The translations under genes were made by a program, and so were the position numbers. 64,000 nucleotides of DNA, from positions 30,878 through 94,877 of the forward strand of contig DATAZE010000044.1 of assembly GCA_036272195.1 (NCBI GenBank). Direction: 5' to 3'. Numbering within the stretch: position 1 is the first letter of the stretch; each line of letters starts with the position of its first letter. Source of the DNA: DASXHY01 sp036272195. GTDB lineage: Bacteria > Verrucomicrobiota > Verrucomicrobiia > Limisphaerales > DASXHY01. The notes under the pieces are model-generated. The model had not been told where the DNA came from, searched no databases, and saw only the letters and a list, made by a program, of their open reading frames with translations. Below are positions 1 through 6,607 of the stretch, one piece after another.

Positions 1-1133
1 TCCGTCGCGAGCAATGCCGGGTCGCTCGCCGCGGCCTGGCAGGCGTCGCGATTCACCTTCGTATTTTTCAGCATCGCTGCCGTCAGTCGCACGGTGGCGC
101 GAACGGTGTCCACCGTGTCGAACAATTGTTCTTTGTCCTCCTGCAAATCGCGGTTGTAAGTCATCGGCAGGCCTTTCAATAACGTGAGCAGCGCCACCAG
201 ATTTCCAATGACCCGCGCGCTCTTGCCTCGCGCGAGTTCTGCGATGTCCGGATTTTTCTTTTGCGGCATCAGCGACGAGCCGGTGGTGTAGGCATCGGCG
301 ATTTTGATGAAATTAAACTCCGCGCTAGCCCAGAGGATAACGTCCTCCGCGAGCCGCGAAAGATGCACGGCGATCAGGGCCGCGATGGCGCAAAACTCAA
401 CCGCGAAATCGCGGTCGCTCACGGCGTCCATGGAATTCTGCGAAACTTTCGCTTTGCCTTTGCCATCCACAAAGCCCAGCAGCTTGGCGACCATCTCGCG
501 TTTCAGCGGGAGCGTGGAGCCGGCGATGGCGCCGCTGCCGAGCGGACAGACGTTCACGCGCAAAAAACAATCTTCCAGCCGCGCGTAATCGCGATCCAGC
601 ATTTCGACGTAAGCCAGCAAATGATGCGCGAGATAAACCGGTTGAGCCCGTTGCAGGTGCGTGTAGCCGGGAATTACCACGTCTGAATTTTTTGCGCCGA
701 GTTCCACGAGCGCCTTTTGCAGGCCGCGCAGTCCGGCCATCAGCTCAAAGATTTCGTCCCGCAGCCACATTCGTACATCGAGCGCGACCTGATCATTGCG
801 CGAGCGGCCAGTGTGAAGCTTCGCACCCGCCGGCACCCGGCGCGTCAGTTCGGCCTCGATGTTCATGTGGACGTCTTCGAGTTCCGCGCGCCAGTGGAAA
901 CGTCCCAATTGAATTTCCCGGGCGATGCCATCGAAGCCTTTTAAAATCGCCTTTAATTCCGCACCGGTCAGGACGCCGATTTTTTGAAGCATCGTCGCGT
1001 GGACCATTGAGCCGAGAATGTCGTGCTTCCAAAGCCGCCAATCGAAAGAGATGGATTCGGTAAACCGCGCCACGTCCGCCGATGGCCCGTTCGCGAAGCG
1101 CCCGCTGCGAGAAACTGGAGAATTTTTTTTCAT
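1..1133 (-). CDS. argH: Argininosuccinate lyase (3' end outside window)
   Basis: Last step of arginine biosynthesis: splits argininosuccinate into arginine and fumarate, in the cytosol. The gene starts at the ATG complementary to 1131-1133 and runs leftwards off the window, so about 377 of the usual ~460 residues are visible. The fumarase/aspartase superfamily signature GSSLMPQKKNPD is intact at about residues 285-296. TGRSRNDQVALD and the helical GYTHLQRAQPV segment further upstream are typical of ArgH. A gap of only 36 bases separates its start from the end of the TPR lipoprotein gene upstream, which is on the same strand. No frameshift is seen. The identification rests on the signature and the overall family pattern and is firm. 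Confidence 0.96.
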   Translation of the reverse strand, partial: MKKNSPVSRSGRFANGPSADVARFTESISFDWRLWKHDILGSMVHATMLQKIGVLTGAELKAILKGFDGIAREIQLGRFHWRAELEDVHMNIEAELTRRVPAGAKLHTGRSRNDQVALDVRMWLRDEIFELMAGLRGLQKALVELGAKNSDVVIPGYTHLQRAQPVYLAHHLLAYVEMLDRDYARLEDCFLRVNVCPLGSGAIAGSTLPLKREMVAKLLGFVDGKGKAKVSQNSMDAVSDRDFAVEFCAIAALIAVHLSRLAEDVILWASAEFNFIKIADAYTTGSSLMPQKKNPDIAELARGKSARVIGNLVALLTLLKGLPMTYNRDLQEDKEQLFDTVDTVRATVRLTAAMLKNTKVNRDACQAAASDPALLAT

Positions 1134-1169
1134 GCCCAGCTTGAAATCTGCGTCAAGATTGACAAAAAG

Positions 1170-2216
1170 TCACTTGGAATAGCGAAGGCGATAGCGAGTG
1201 AACCAGACGATGCTTATTGTAGGGACCAGGACCAATATCGCAATAAAACCGTAAAGTTCTCGACGACGGCTTGCCGATTCTTGAATCCATTGTCGTATGT
1301 CCGTGGCGCGTTCCTTGAGAAGTTCAGCTTGCGGGGAACCGAGCGAGATCGCTTTGTCAAAGGCGATAGCAGCAAGGTGATAATTGAGTTTCTTCCAGGC
1401 GGCGATTCCAAGCATTGTAAAACAAGCGGGGTCTTTCGGATTCATCTGAGCCATGTAGATCACGCCGCCCTCGAAATTCGCGCCGTCAAGAAGGTCCCAA
1501 TTCGTTCGATAAGCCGGCGCAGAATCCATTAATGCCATGACCGCGAGCATTTGCCGAGCTACGGTTTTGTCCTGATTGGTTTGAAGGGCCGAGCGATAAT
1601 CCCGTTCTGCCCTTTCAAAATTATTGGTATAATCCCCGGCTTTCCCATCGAACATGCCGTCGTAAAAGTGAGGATCAAAATGCCCGTACCGTGAAACCAA
1701 AAAAGGAGCCGTGCATTCATCCACGTAAACATGGCGAGCTTGATATTTTGAATCGCGAACCAGATATTGCAACAAAGCCAAATGATATTTCTCGAGGCCG
1801 AAGTGGGCATCGGGATTTATTTCCAGATCGCGGGCGATTTCGTGCTCGGCATCCTGATAGCGACCGAGCAAATGATAAGCCGTGCCCAAATTTGCATGGA
1901 TGCCGTAATCATTCGGAAATTTTTTAACGACAGGCTCCAAAAGTTTCACAGCCATTTCCGACTGACTCAAGCGAATATAGGAACCCGCCAGGTTGTTCCA
2001 CCAATCTACATCGTTTTCCTGACGATTTGCCTCGAGGCTTTTGATGGTGGCGCGAAGTTCGTTGGTGTTTTCCGCTATCGGGTCGTTGTGAAGTATGGTT
2101 TGGGCAAGGTCGTAGTTCCGTGATTTTTCGCGCGAGAGCGATTGTGCGTCCCAAACACAAGCGGTCACTGTCAGCGGAAGAAAAGTGATTAACAGAATCC
2201 TCAGCAGAGTTTGCAT
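1170..2216 (-). CDS. TPR-repeat lipoprotein with C-terminal membrane anchor
   Basis: A protein of 348 residues. I chose the internal ATG at 2216 because it begins a clean lipoprotein signal (MQTLLRILLITFLPLTVTAC, cysteine at residue 20); the reading frame stays open upstream to 2282 but that extension is charged and unlike a signal. The body carries degenerate tetratricopeptide repeats (for example LGTAYHLLGRYQDAEHEIARDL and the AWKKLNYHLAAIAFDKAI region). Near the C terminus is a hydrophobic helix (LYGFIAILVLVPTISIVWF) followed by basic residues. It is therefore probably a membrane-tethered scaffold facing the periplasm. The partner is unknown. Codon use looks like that of its neighbours. 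Confidence 0.75.
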   Translation of the reverse strand: MQTLLRILLITFLPLTVTACVWDAQSLSREKSRNYDLAQTILHNDPIAENTNELRATIKSLEANRQENDVDWWNNLAGSYIRLSQSEMAVKLLEPVVKKFPNDYGIHANLGTAYHLLGRYQDAEHEIARDLEINPDAHFGLEKYHLALLQYLVRDSKYQARHVYVDECTAPFLVSRYGHFDPHFYDGMFDGKAGDYTNNFERAERDYRSALQTNQDKTVARQMLAVMALMDSAPAYRTNWDLLDGANFEGGVIYMAQMNPKDPACFTMLGIAAWKKLNYHLAAIAFDKAISLGSPQAELLKERATDIRQWIQESASRRRELYGFIAILVLVPTISIVWFTRYRLRYSK

Positions 2217-2300
2217 GGGTCGTATGTCATTTTGACAAGGGCGAAAAGGAAAAGTCACGCTCGAACGCCGGAGGTAATTCATGATCGCAGGCGCAATGGT

Positions 2301-2348
2301 TCCGTCCGCTGAACGCGGACGGCGACGCCGCAGCGCGGCGTCTCTACC
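2301..2348. repeat. Dispersed palindromic repeat, copy 1
   Basis: Begins TCCGTCCGCTGAACGCGGAC, which folds as GTCCGC/GCGGAC with a TGAAC loop, and continues into a GC-rich stretch ending CGGCGTCTCTACC. A nearly identical copy lies at 20315-20357. The copy here sits between the stop of one minus-strand gene and the start of the next. Confidence 0.8.
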
Positions 2349-2349
2349 C

Positions 2350-2907
2350 TCAATGATGCTTGATGAACACGAGGATGAGGCCCAATAGCACGGAAAATAA
2401 AATAACGACGAAGAAGATGAATCGGTTACGCGCCACGCGTTTCTCGTAGCGCAATGGCCGCAGGCCCTGCACGCCGCCGGCGGCGAGGTAGTGGACCAGC
2501 TTGGGATTATTTGTGGACGGACCGCGAAAATGATTGCGGAGGCGACGCAACAGCGCAGGCAAATCGTATTTCCGCACGCCCAAATCGTTGTAGTGTTCCG
2601 GCGTCGCGGTTTCAGCGCGTGACTTCAGGCGGGCCTGGTCCACGTCTTCAAAAATAGGCTCTTGAAGCTTCGCGGTTTCGGGTTTTGCGTTTCGCGTTTC
2701 GGGTTTGGAAGGCGGCGCTTCGGATTCCTGTGCGCGTTGAATGGTTTCGCCGTGAGGGATGGCGGTGGATCGCAATTTTGCCGGGGGCGGAGCTTGCTGA
2801 ATTTTGGAATCGAGGCTCTTAATCTGCGCTTCGAGCGCGGCAATCTCCTCATTCAGCGCGCGGGCGCGGTCTGAAATTGGGTCTGGTTTTTTCTTGAACC
2901 ATGCCAT
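2350..2907 (-). CDS. Coiled-coil protein with C-terminal transmembrane helix
   Basis: A protein of 185 residues, family not recognised. Residues ~12-40 (RARALNEEIAALEAQIKSLD) form a heptad-like coiled coil. A Pro/Glu/Lys-rich linker follows, then a globular or helical part with YDLPALLRRLRNHFRG. A single transmembrane helix lies at the C terminus (RFIFFVVILFSVLLGLILVF) and ends in KHH. There is no signal peptide, so a tail-anchored topology with the coiled coil in the cytosol is likely. It lies 12 bases downstream of a second gene of the same architecture (2920-3579), suggesting the two are co-transcribed and may act together. The linker is partly encoded by a 7-bp tandem repeat (2674-2708). 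Confidence 0.7.
   Translation of the reverse strand: MAWFKKKPDPISDRARALNEEIAALEAQIKSLDSKIQQAPPPAKLRSTAIPHGETIQRAQESEAPPSKPETRNAKPETAKLQEPIFEDVDQARLKSRAETATPEHYNDLGVRKYDLPALLRRLRNHFRGPSTNNPKLVHYLAAGGVQGLRPLRYEKRVARNRFIFFVVILFSVLLGLILVFIKHH
2674..2708. repeat. Five 7-bp tandem units inside a coding region
   Basis: Five consecutive 7-base units on the plus strand: GGTTTCG, GGTTTTG, CGTTTCG, CGTTTCG, GGTTTGG. They lie inside the 2350-2907 gene and encode the linker KPETRNAKPETA on the minus strand. The same 7-base periodicity appears in intergenic repeats elsewhere in the window. Confidence 0.8.
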
Positions 2908-2919
2908 GCAATGGACTGT

Positions 2920-3579
2920 TCAACGGCGCGACAGCAAAATCGCGACGAATACACCCAGCGCCGCGAGAGCGATCAACGCCAGTGGCCAGGTCAACGCGAG
3001 GCCGAGTTTGCACATCTCGCCGAAACTGCGGTTGCCGCCCACCAATGTTTCGGGCGCAGACGGCTCGCGGGGAACGTTGGCCGCAGGTTTTTCTCCAGTC
3101 AACACAGGGAATTTCAATCGCGCTGAGTTCCATTCCATGCGGCCGTTTTCGATGGCGGTCAAGGCGCGGGTCAGTTCCACGTTGAAATTTTCCGTGTTCC
3201 ACGTTTCTTCGCGGACGGCCTCGACCTTGGAAAGGACATCGCGGAAATCGGCAATGGTTTTGGCCATTTGCTCGGCATCGCGGCGCGCGGTGAATTCGGC
3301 TTCTTCGAGCAGGCCGAGGCCGCGAGTGAGATTGTGAATCATCTCGTGGCGGCCGGTCTGAAATTCCATCTGACGCCGGCGGGTTTCCTCGAGGGCGGAG
3401 CGTTCGCGTTCCAATTCCTCCTGGGCGCGTTTCAGTTCGAGGAGTTTTTGCTGCGTGTCAGCCACGCGGGTATCGACTTCCTCGCGAGTGGGCGCGCGCG
3501 ACGAGACGCCGGACGCAGCCTGTGCTTTGCGCGCCTGAAAATCGTCATCGACAAAATCTGCGGGATCAAAGTCGGACAT
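2920..3579 (-). CDS. Coiled-coil protein with C-terminal transmembrane helix
   Basis: A protein of 219 residues with no recognised family. It starts MSDFDPADFVDDDFQARKAQ and has a long charged coiled coil at about residues 33-100 (QQKLLELKRAQEELERERSA and following). The transmembrane segment near the C terminus (LALTWPLALIALAALGVFVAILL) is followed by SRR. Architecture matches the downstream neighbour at 2350-2907, 12 bases away, so the two probably form an operon and possibly a complex at the inner membrane. Function is not assignable from sequence alone. Confidence 0.72.
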   Translation of the reverse strand: MSDFDPADFVDDDFQARKAQAASGVSSRAPTREEVDTRVADTQQKLLELKRAQEELERERSALEETRRRQMEFQTGRHEMIHNLTRGLGLLEEAEFTARRDAEQMAKTIADFRDVLSKVEAVREETWNTENFNVELTRALTAIENGRMEWNSARLKFPVLTGEKPAANVPREPSAPETLVGGNRSFGEMCKLGLALTWPLALIALAALGVFVAILLSRR

Positions 3580-3737
3580 AAACCGAGTTTAGGCCGCGTG
3601 CGGGAAAGTGTAAAGTGGTGTTCTTGGCGAAGGAGAGCGCAGTTTTTAAGGTTACGCTCTTTGAAGTCGCATTATCGAAGAAGTGGGCGTTTTGAAAGTT
3701 CGCCCTAAACCATCGTCCTACAAGCCGGAGGCTTGAT

Positions 3738-4176
3738 GGAAATTAGCCGGGGATAACATCCCCGGTAATGGAGTCGGAAAAATAATATCGCCCCGGCAGG
3801 GGCGACGGAATTTCACCACAAATACCGCTCATCATATTCCACGCCGCTGGATTTCAAAAATTCGACATACTCTTCCTGGAAGGTTTTCTTGTGCGCGGAA
3901 CCCAATTAATAAATGGACGTGATCCGCAACACCCCCTACCGCTTCGGGTACGACCTCCAAAGTGCGGAGCGCGCCATCCAAGTAAGCATGAAAACGCGGG
4001 CGCCAATCCGGTGCGATAAGCGGGCGCTGGTGCTTGGTGCCGAAAATGACGTGGCAATGGAGACTTAGATGGGTTGATGACATGTTTTCCGGCGCCCCTC
4101 CGGGGCGCGGTTATATCGTCGGACGTATTTCCGGGGATGTTATCCCCGGCTAATTTCCGGCAGCCCTCCGGGCTGC
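3738..4176 (-). mobile_element. Decayed REP/RAYT element with inverted repeats
   Basis: A 28-bp perfect inverted repeat bounds the region: left arm 3738-3765 (begins GGAAATTAGCCGGGGATAAC), right arm 4131-4158. Inside each arm lies a second pair of GC-rich palindromes (around 3791-3807 and 4093-4111), and a further palindrome GCAGCCCTCCGGGCTGC follows the right arm at 4160-4176. Between them is a broken REP-associated transposase (3813-4083). The palindromes flanking a Y1 transposase remnant are the known arrangement of RAYT/REP systems. A diverged solo copy of the right end lies at 62066-62166. Confidence 0.8.
3813..4083 (-). pseudogene. REP-associated tyrosine transposase remnant (internal deletion)
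   Basis: IS200-like/Y1 transposase of the RAYT type. The N-terminal half reads MSSTHLSLHCHVIFGTKHQR and on to the metal-binding DHVHLLIG motif. The reading frame then continues ~24 residues to a premature stop. In the next frame, immediately after, the family's C-terminal end is visible: HKKTFQEEYVEFLKSSGVEY then DERYLW and a stop at 3813. About 50 residues of the middle, which should carry the catalytic tyrosine, are missing. This is an internal deletion combined with a frameshift, so the protein cannot be active. Full-length relatives are about 145-150 residues (family knowledge). Confidence 0.85.
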
Positions 4177-4191
4177 TTCGCATTAGTAGCC

Positions 4192-4315
4192 GTGGACTTA
4201 CTTCGTAGCCAACCGGGTTTGATTCAGCCAGCTGGATTTATTTCGCAAGCAGTTGGGCTACTTCGCTGACTGCTGGGTTTGCTTTGCCGCCGGCTCGGTT
4301 TGCTTCGCTCCGTAG
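4192..4315. repeat. Degenerate ~21-bp tandem repeat
   Basis: Six imperfect units of about 18-23 bases, each resembling TGGGTTTGCTTCGCNNNCNGC, for example GTGGACTTACTTCGTAGCC, TGGATTTATTTCGCAAGCAG, TGGGCTACTTCGCTGACTGC, TGGGTTTGCTTTGCCGCC and TCGGTTTGCTTCGCTCC. It adjoins the decayed RAYT element on one side. The rest of the gap up to 4433 shows nothing recognisable. Confidence 0.65.
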
Positions 4316-4433
4316 ACCGTCAAATCAGTTTAGGCCCATTCGTATTGCGGACAGATTCCCTGCATCCCCGCCAGGACTCGTATCGCCTTATTTTCAATCG
4401 GAGCCAATACCCTTTATCTTTGTCCCGACTGCT

Positions 4434-5003
4434 TTACTTCCCCCACTGTGGATTTTCGATGAAGGCGTAGCAGAGCATGTGGCAGATGGCCATTTGAGCG
4501 TCTTCGACGCGGCCGTAATGCGTGTCGTTGATGGTGATGACATTCTCAGCCACTTCGGCCATGCGACCGCGTTTGGCACCGACCAACGCAATCGTTTTCA
4601 GCCCGTGCTTTCGTGCCCAGTCGAGCGCCTTCACGCAATTGGGCGAGTTGCCGCTCACGCTGATGCCTAGCGCGATGTCACCGGGCTTGCCGTAATTCTG
4701 AAGTTGCCCGACAAAAACGTCCTCGTAGGAATAATCATTCGCGAGCGCGGTCATCCAGCTCACGTTGTCGTTCAGCGTGATCACGCGAAAACGTTTGCCG
4801 ACTTTATCGGAGGCGCCTTTGCCGAGATCGGTCGCGAAATGCGAGGAGTTCGAGGCGCTGCCGCCATTGCCGAAGACAAAAATCTGGCGGTCGTCCTTGA
4901 GCGCGCCGCGCAACAACTCAATCAATTGTGCCGTTCCCTCAACAGGAATGGACTCCAACGCGGCTTTTTGCGCTTTCAGATAATCACTAATCCACTGATT
5001 CAT
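4434..5003 (-). CDS. gmhA: SIS-domain phosphosugar isomerase (GmhA-like)
   Basis: A protein of 189 residues. The start at 5003 (MNQWISDYLKAQ) is preferred over the upstream start at 5054, which would be encoded by a simple repeat. The SIS fold is clear: FVFGNGGSASNSSHFATDLG near residue 42 and the serine-rich GISVSGNSPN phosphosugar-binding loop near residue 107. The GNGGSA motif and the overall length match sedoheptulose-7-phosphate isomerase, the first step of ADP-heptose synthesis for lipopolysaccharide. A related DiaA-type protein cannot be excluded because no other heptose gene is adjacent. The gene ends just before the decayed RAYT region. Confidence 0.82.
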   Translation of the reverse strand: MNQWISDYLKAQKAALESIPVEGTAQLIELLRGALKDDRQIFVFGNGGSASNSSHFATDLGKGASDKVGKRFRVITLNDNVSWMTALANDYSYEDVFVGQLQNYGKPGDIALGISVSGNSPNCVKALDWARKHGLKTIALVGAKRGRMAEVAENVITINDTHYGRVEDAQMAICHMLCYAFIENPQWGK

Positions 5004-5009
5004 GGCAGG

Positions 5010-5099
5010 AGAATGCAGAATGAAGAAGGCAGAATGAAGAAGAAAATCAGACAAAACCGAAACATTTCTTCATCCTGGCTTCTACCTTCTTCCTTTTAG
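5010..5099. repeat. Facing repeat arms with 14-bp (2x7) tandem unit
   Basis: The left arm contains GCAGAATGAAGAAG twice in tandem (5015-5028, 5029-5042). The right arm at 5063-5099 is an approximate inverted copy (its complement includes GAAGAAGGTAGAAGCCAGG). The right arm overlaps the stop codon of the thioredoxin-fold gene and the left arm occupies the leader of the SIS gene. Confidence 0.7.
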
Positions 5100-5668
5100 A
5101 AATAATCAGGCTCATTGCCGGGTTTCCACTTGATGTTGCAACCGATGCTGGGCTTTTGACTGGTGGAAACGGGTTTGCCGGCCAGCACCGCATCCAGGGC
5201 CGCGCGTAAATCTTTTCCGGTCACGGGCGATCCGTTGCCCGGTCGGCTGTCATCGAACTGTCCGCGATAAACGAGGCGGTGGTCCTGGTCGAACAGATAA
5301 AAATCCGGAGTGCAGGCGGCGCGATACCCTTTGGCGACAGCTTGTGTAGCGTCGTAAAGATACGGGAAATTATAACCGGCGGCTTTGGCTTCCTCCTTCA
5401 TTTTATCCGGCCCGTCCTGCGGATAATTCTCCGTGTCGTTCGAGCTGATCGCCGCGATGGCGGCGCCGCGCGAGAGGTAATCGCGTCCCAATTGCGCAAG
5501 CCCGGCGCGGATATGCTTCACGTACGGGCAATGGTTGCAGATGAACATCACGAGCAACGGCTTGCCCTTGAAATCGGCGAGCGACATCGTTTTTCCGCTG
5601 ACGTCCGGCAATTGAAAATCGGGCGCCGCCGTGCCGAGCGGCAGCATGGTGGAATTGACAGCAACCAT
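5096..5668 (-). CDS. Thioredoxin-fold redoxin family protein
   Basis: A protein of 190 residues of the AhpC/TSA-redoxin superfamily. It has the opening GTAAPDFQLPDVSGKTMSLA, the strand LLVMFICNHCPYVKHI with a single active-site cysteine in an NHCPYV context (about residue 45), and TPDFYLFDQDHRLVYRGQFDD in the second half. The Cys-Pro-Tyr in place of CXXC and the conserved GCNIKWKPGNEPDYF tail are characteristic of a widespread group annotated as thioredoxin family proteins. A cytosolic peroxidase or thiol reductase role is inferred, with the substrate unknown. No signal peptide is seen. It lies about 63 bases downstream of the DUF4197 gene on the same strand. Confidence 0.85.
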   Translation of the reverse strand: MVAVNSTMLPLGTAAPDFQLPDVSGKTMSLADFKGKPLLVMFICNHCPYVKHIRAGLAQLGRDYLSRGAAIAAISSNDTENYPQDGPDKMKEEAKAAGYNFPYLYDATQAVAKGYRAACTPDFYLFDQDHRLVYRGQFDDSRPGNGSPVTGKDLRAALDAVLAGKPVSTSQKPSIGCNIKWKPGNEPDYF

Positions 5669-5731
5669 GGGAAGAATCTGGAACGCCTGCCGCGGGTTGT
5701 CGAATGAAAACTTGGCGGGGTGCCCGAGCTT

Positions 5732-6529
5732 TTATTTTTGCGCAGCGCCAAAAACCTTTTGCAACAAATCGGTCGTGCGCGCGGCGGGGTTGGCGCGAAT
5801 CTTCGCTTCTTCATCCGCCACCATTTTGAACAAACCGTCGAGCGCTTTGTTCGTGACGTAAGTATCCACGTCCATCGCGTCCGAACCAAGGTATCCGCCG
5901 AGAGATTTGGTCAGTGAGTTTTCCGATCCGGACGCCGCGGCGGTCATTTTCTTGTAGGCAGAAGTGACGCCGGCGGACGCGGTGGCCTTTTGCACAATCG
6001 GTTGAAAGCGGGCGAATAAATTGGTGGAGGTGGTGCGCTTGAAGTATTGCGTGGCCGCGTCGTTTGGCCCGGTCAAAATTGTTTTGGCGTCATCGATGCT
6101 CATCTGGCCGACCGCATCGGCGAAAACGCTTGTGGCGGCGGGCACGGCCTGTTCGGCGGCGCGGTTCATGGCGGTTACGAAATCGTCCGCCAGCTTGTCT
6201 TGCTTGAGCGAGCGCAAGGTTTTTTCCACCAGCTGCAATTTCGCCGGCATCGGGATTTTGACATTCAGGTTCGTCATAAAACCGCCGCTGTGCCCGAGTT
6301 GGCCGACGGCGTGTTGCAGGCCGTTGCTCAAGGCCTGCTTGAGCCCGCCGACCAGTTGATCGGACGACAAAGCGTTTAGCGCCGCTGAAGCGGTTCCCGA
6401 ACCGGATGCCGAGGCCGGGGCGGAGTTGCTGACGACGGATCCGAGTTGGTCGAATATTCCGGCCCGGCTGGAAACGGACGTGACCAGTACAGCAACCAGG
6501 ATTGCGAACAGACGACGATGTGAGTTCAT
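5732..6529 (-). CDS. DUF4197 family secreted protein
   Basis: A protein of 265 residues from the ATG at 6529. That start gives a proper signal peptide (MNSHRRLFAILVAVLVTSVS, cleavage near SRAG), whereas the open frame upstream to 6637 runs through the start of ligA on the other strand. The mature part has the DUF4197 pattern: SSDQLVGGLKQALSNGLQHA, then VEKTLRSLKQDKLADDFVTA, ending in ALDGLFKMVADEEAKIRANP. The family is periplasmic or outer-membrane associated and of unknown function. It is divergent from ligA, with 78 bases between the starts. Confidence 0.82.
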   Translation of the reverse strand: MNSHRRLFAILVAVLVTSVSSRAGIFDQLGSVVSNSAPASASGSGTASAALNALSSDQLVGGLKQALSNGLQHAVGQLGHSGGFMTNLNVKIPMPAKLQLVEKTLRSLKQDKLADDFVTAMNRAAEQAVPAATSVFADAVGQMSIDDAKTILTGPNDAATQYFKRTTSTNLFARFQPIVQKATASAGVTSAYKKMTAAASGSENSLTKSLGGYLGSDAMDVDTYVTNKALDGLFKMVADEEAKIRANPAARTTDLLQKVFGAAQK

Positions 6530-6607
6530 AGTTGGGGGATTGATACGAGAAGTGTGCGCCCATATTTTTCGCATGTCAACCCGCCGGAAACGCCGTAACT
6601 TGCTGGC

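Noticed and set aside
4192..4315. CRISPR-like array
   Set aside because: Units are imperfect with no constant repeat and no unique spacers, and no cas gene is present.
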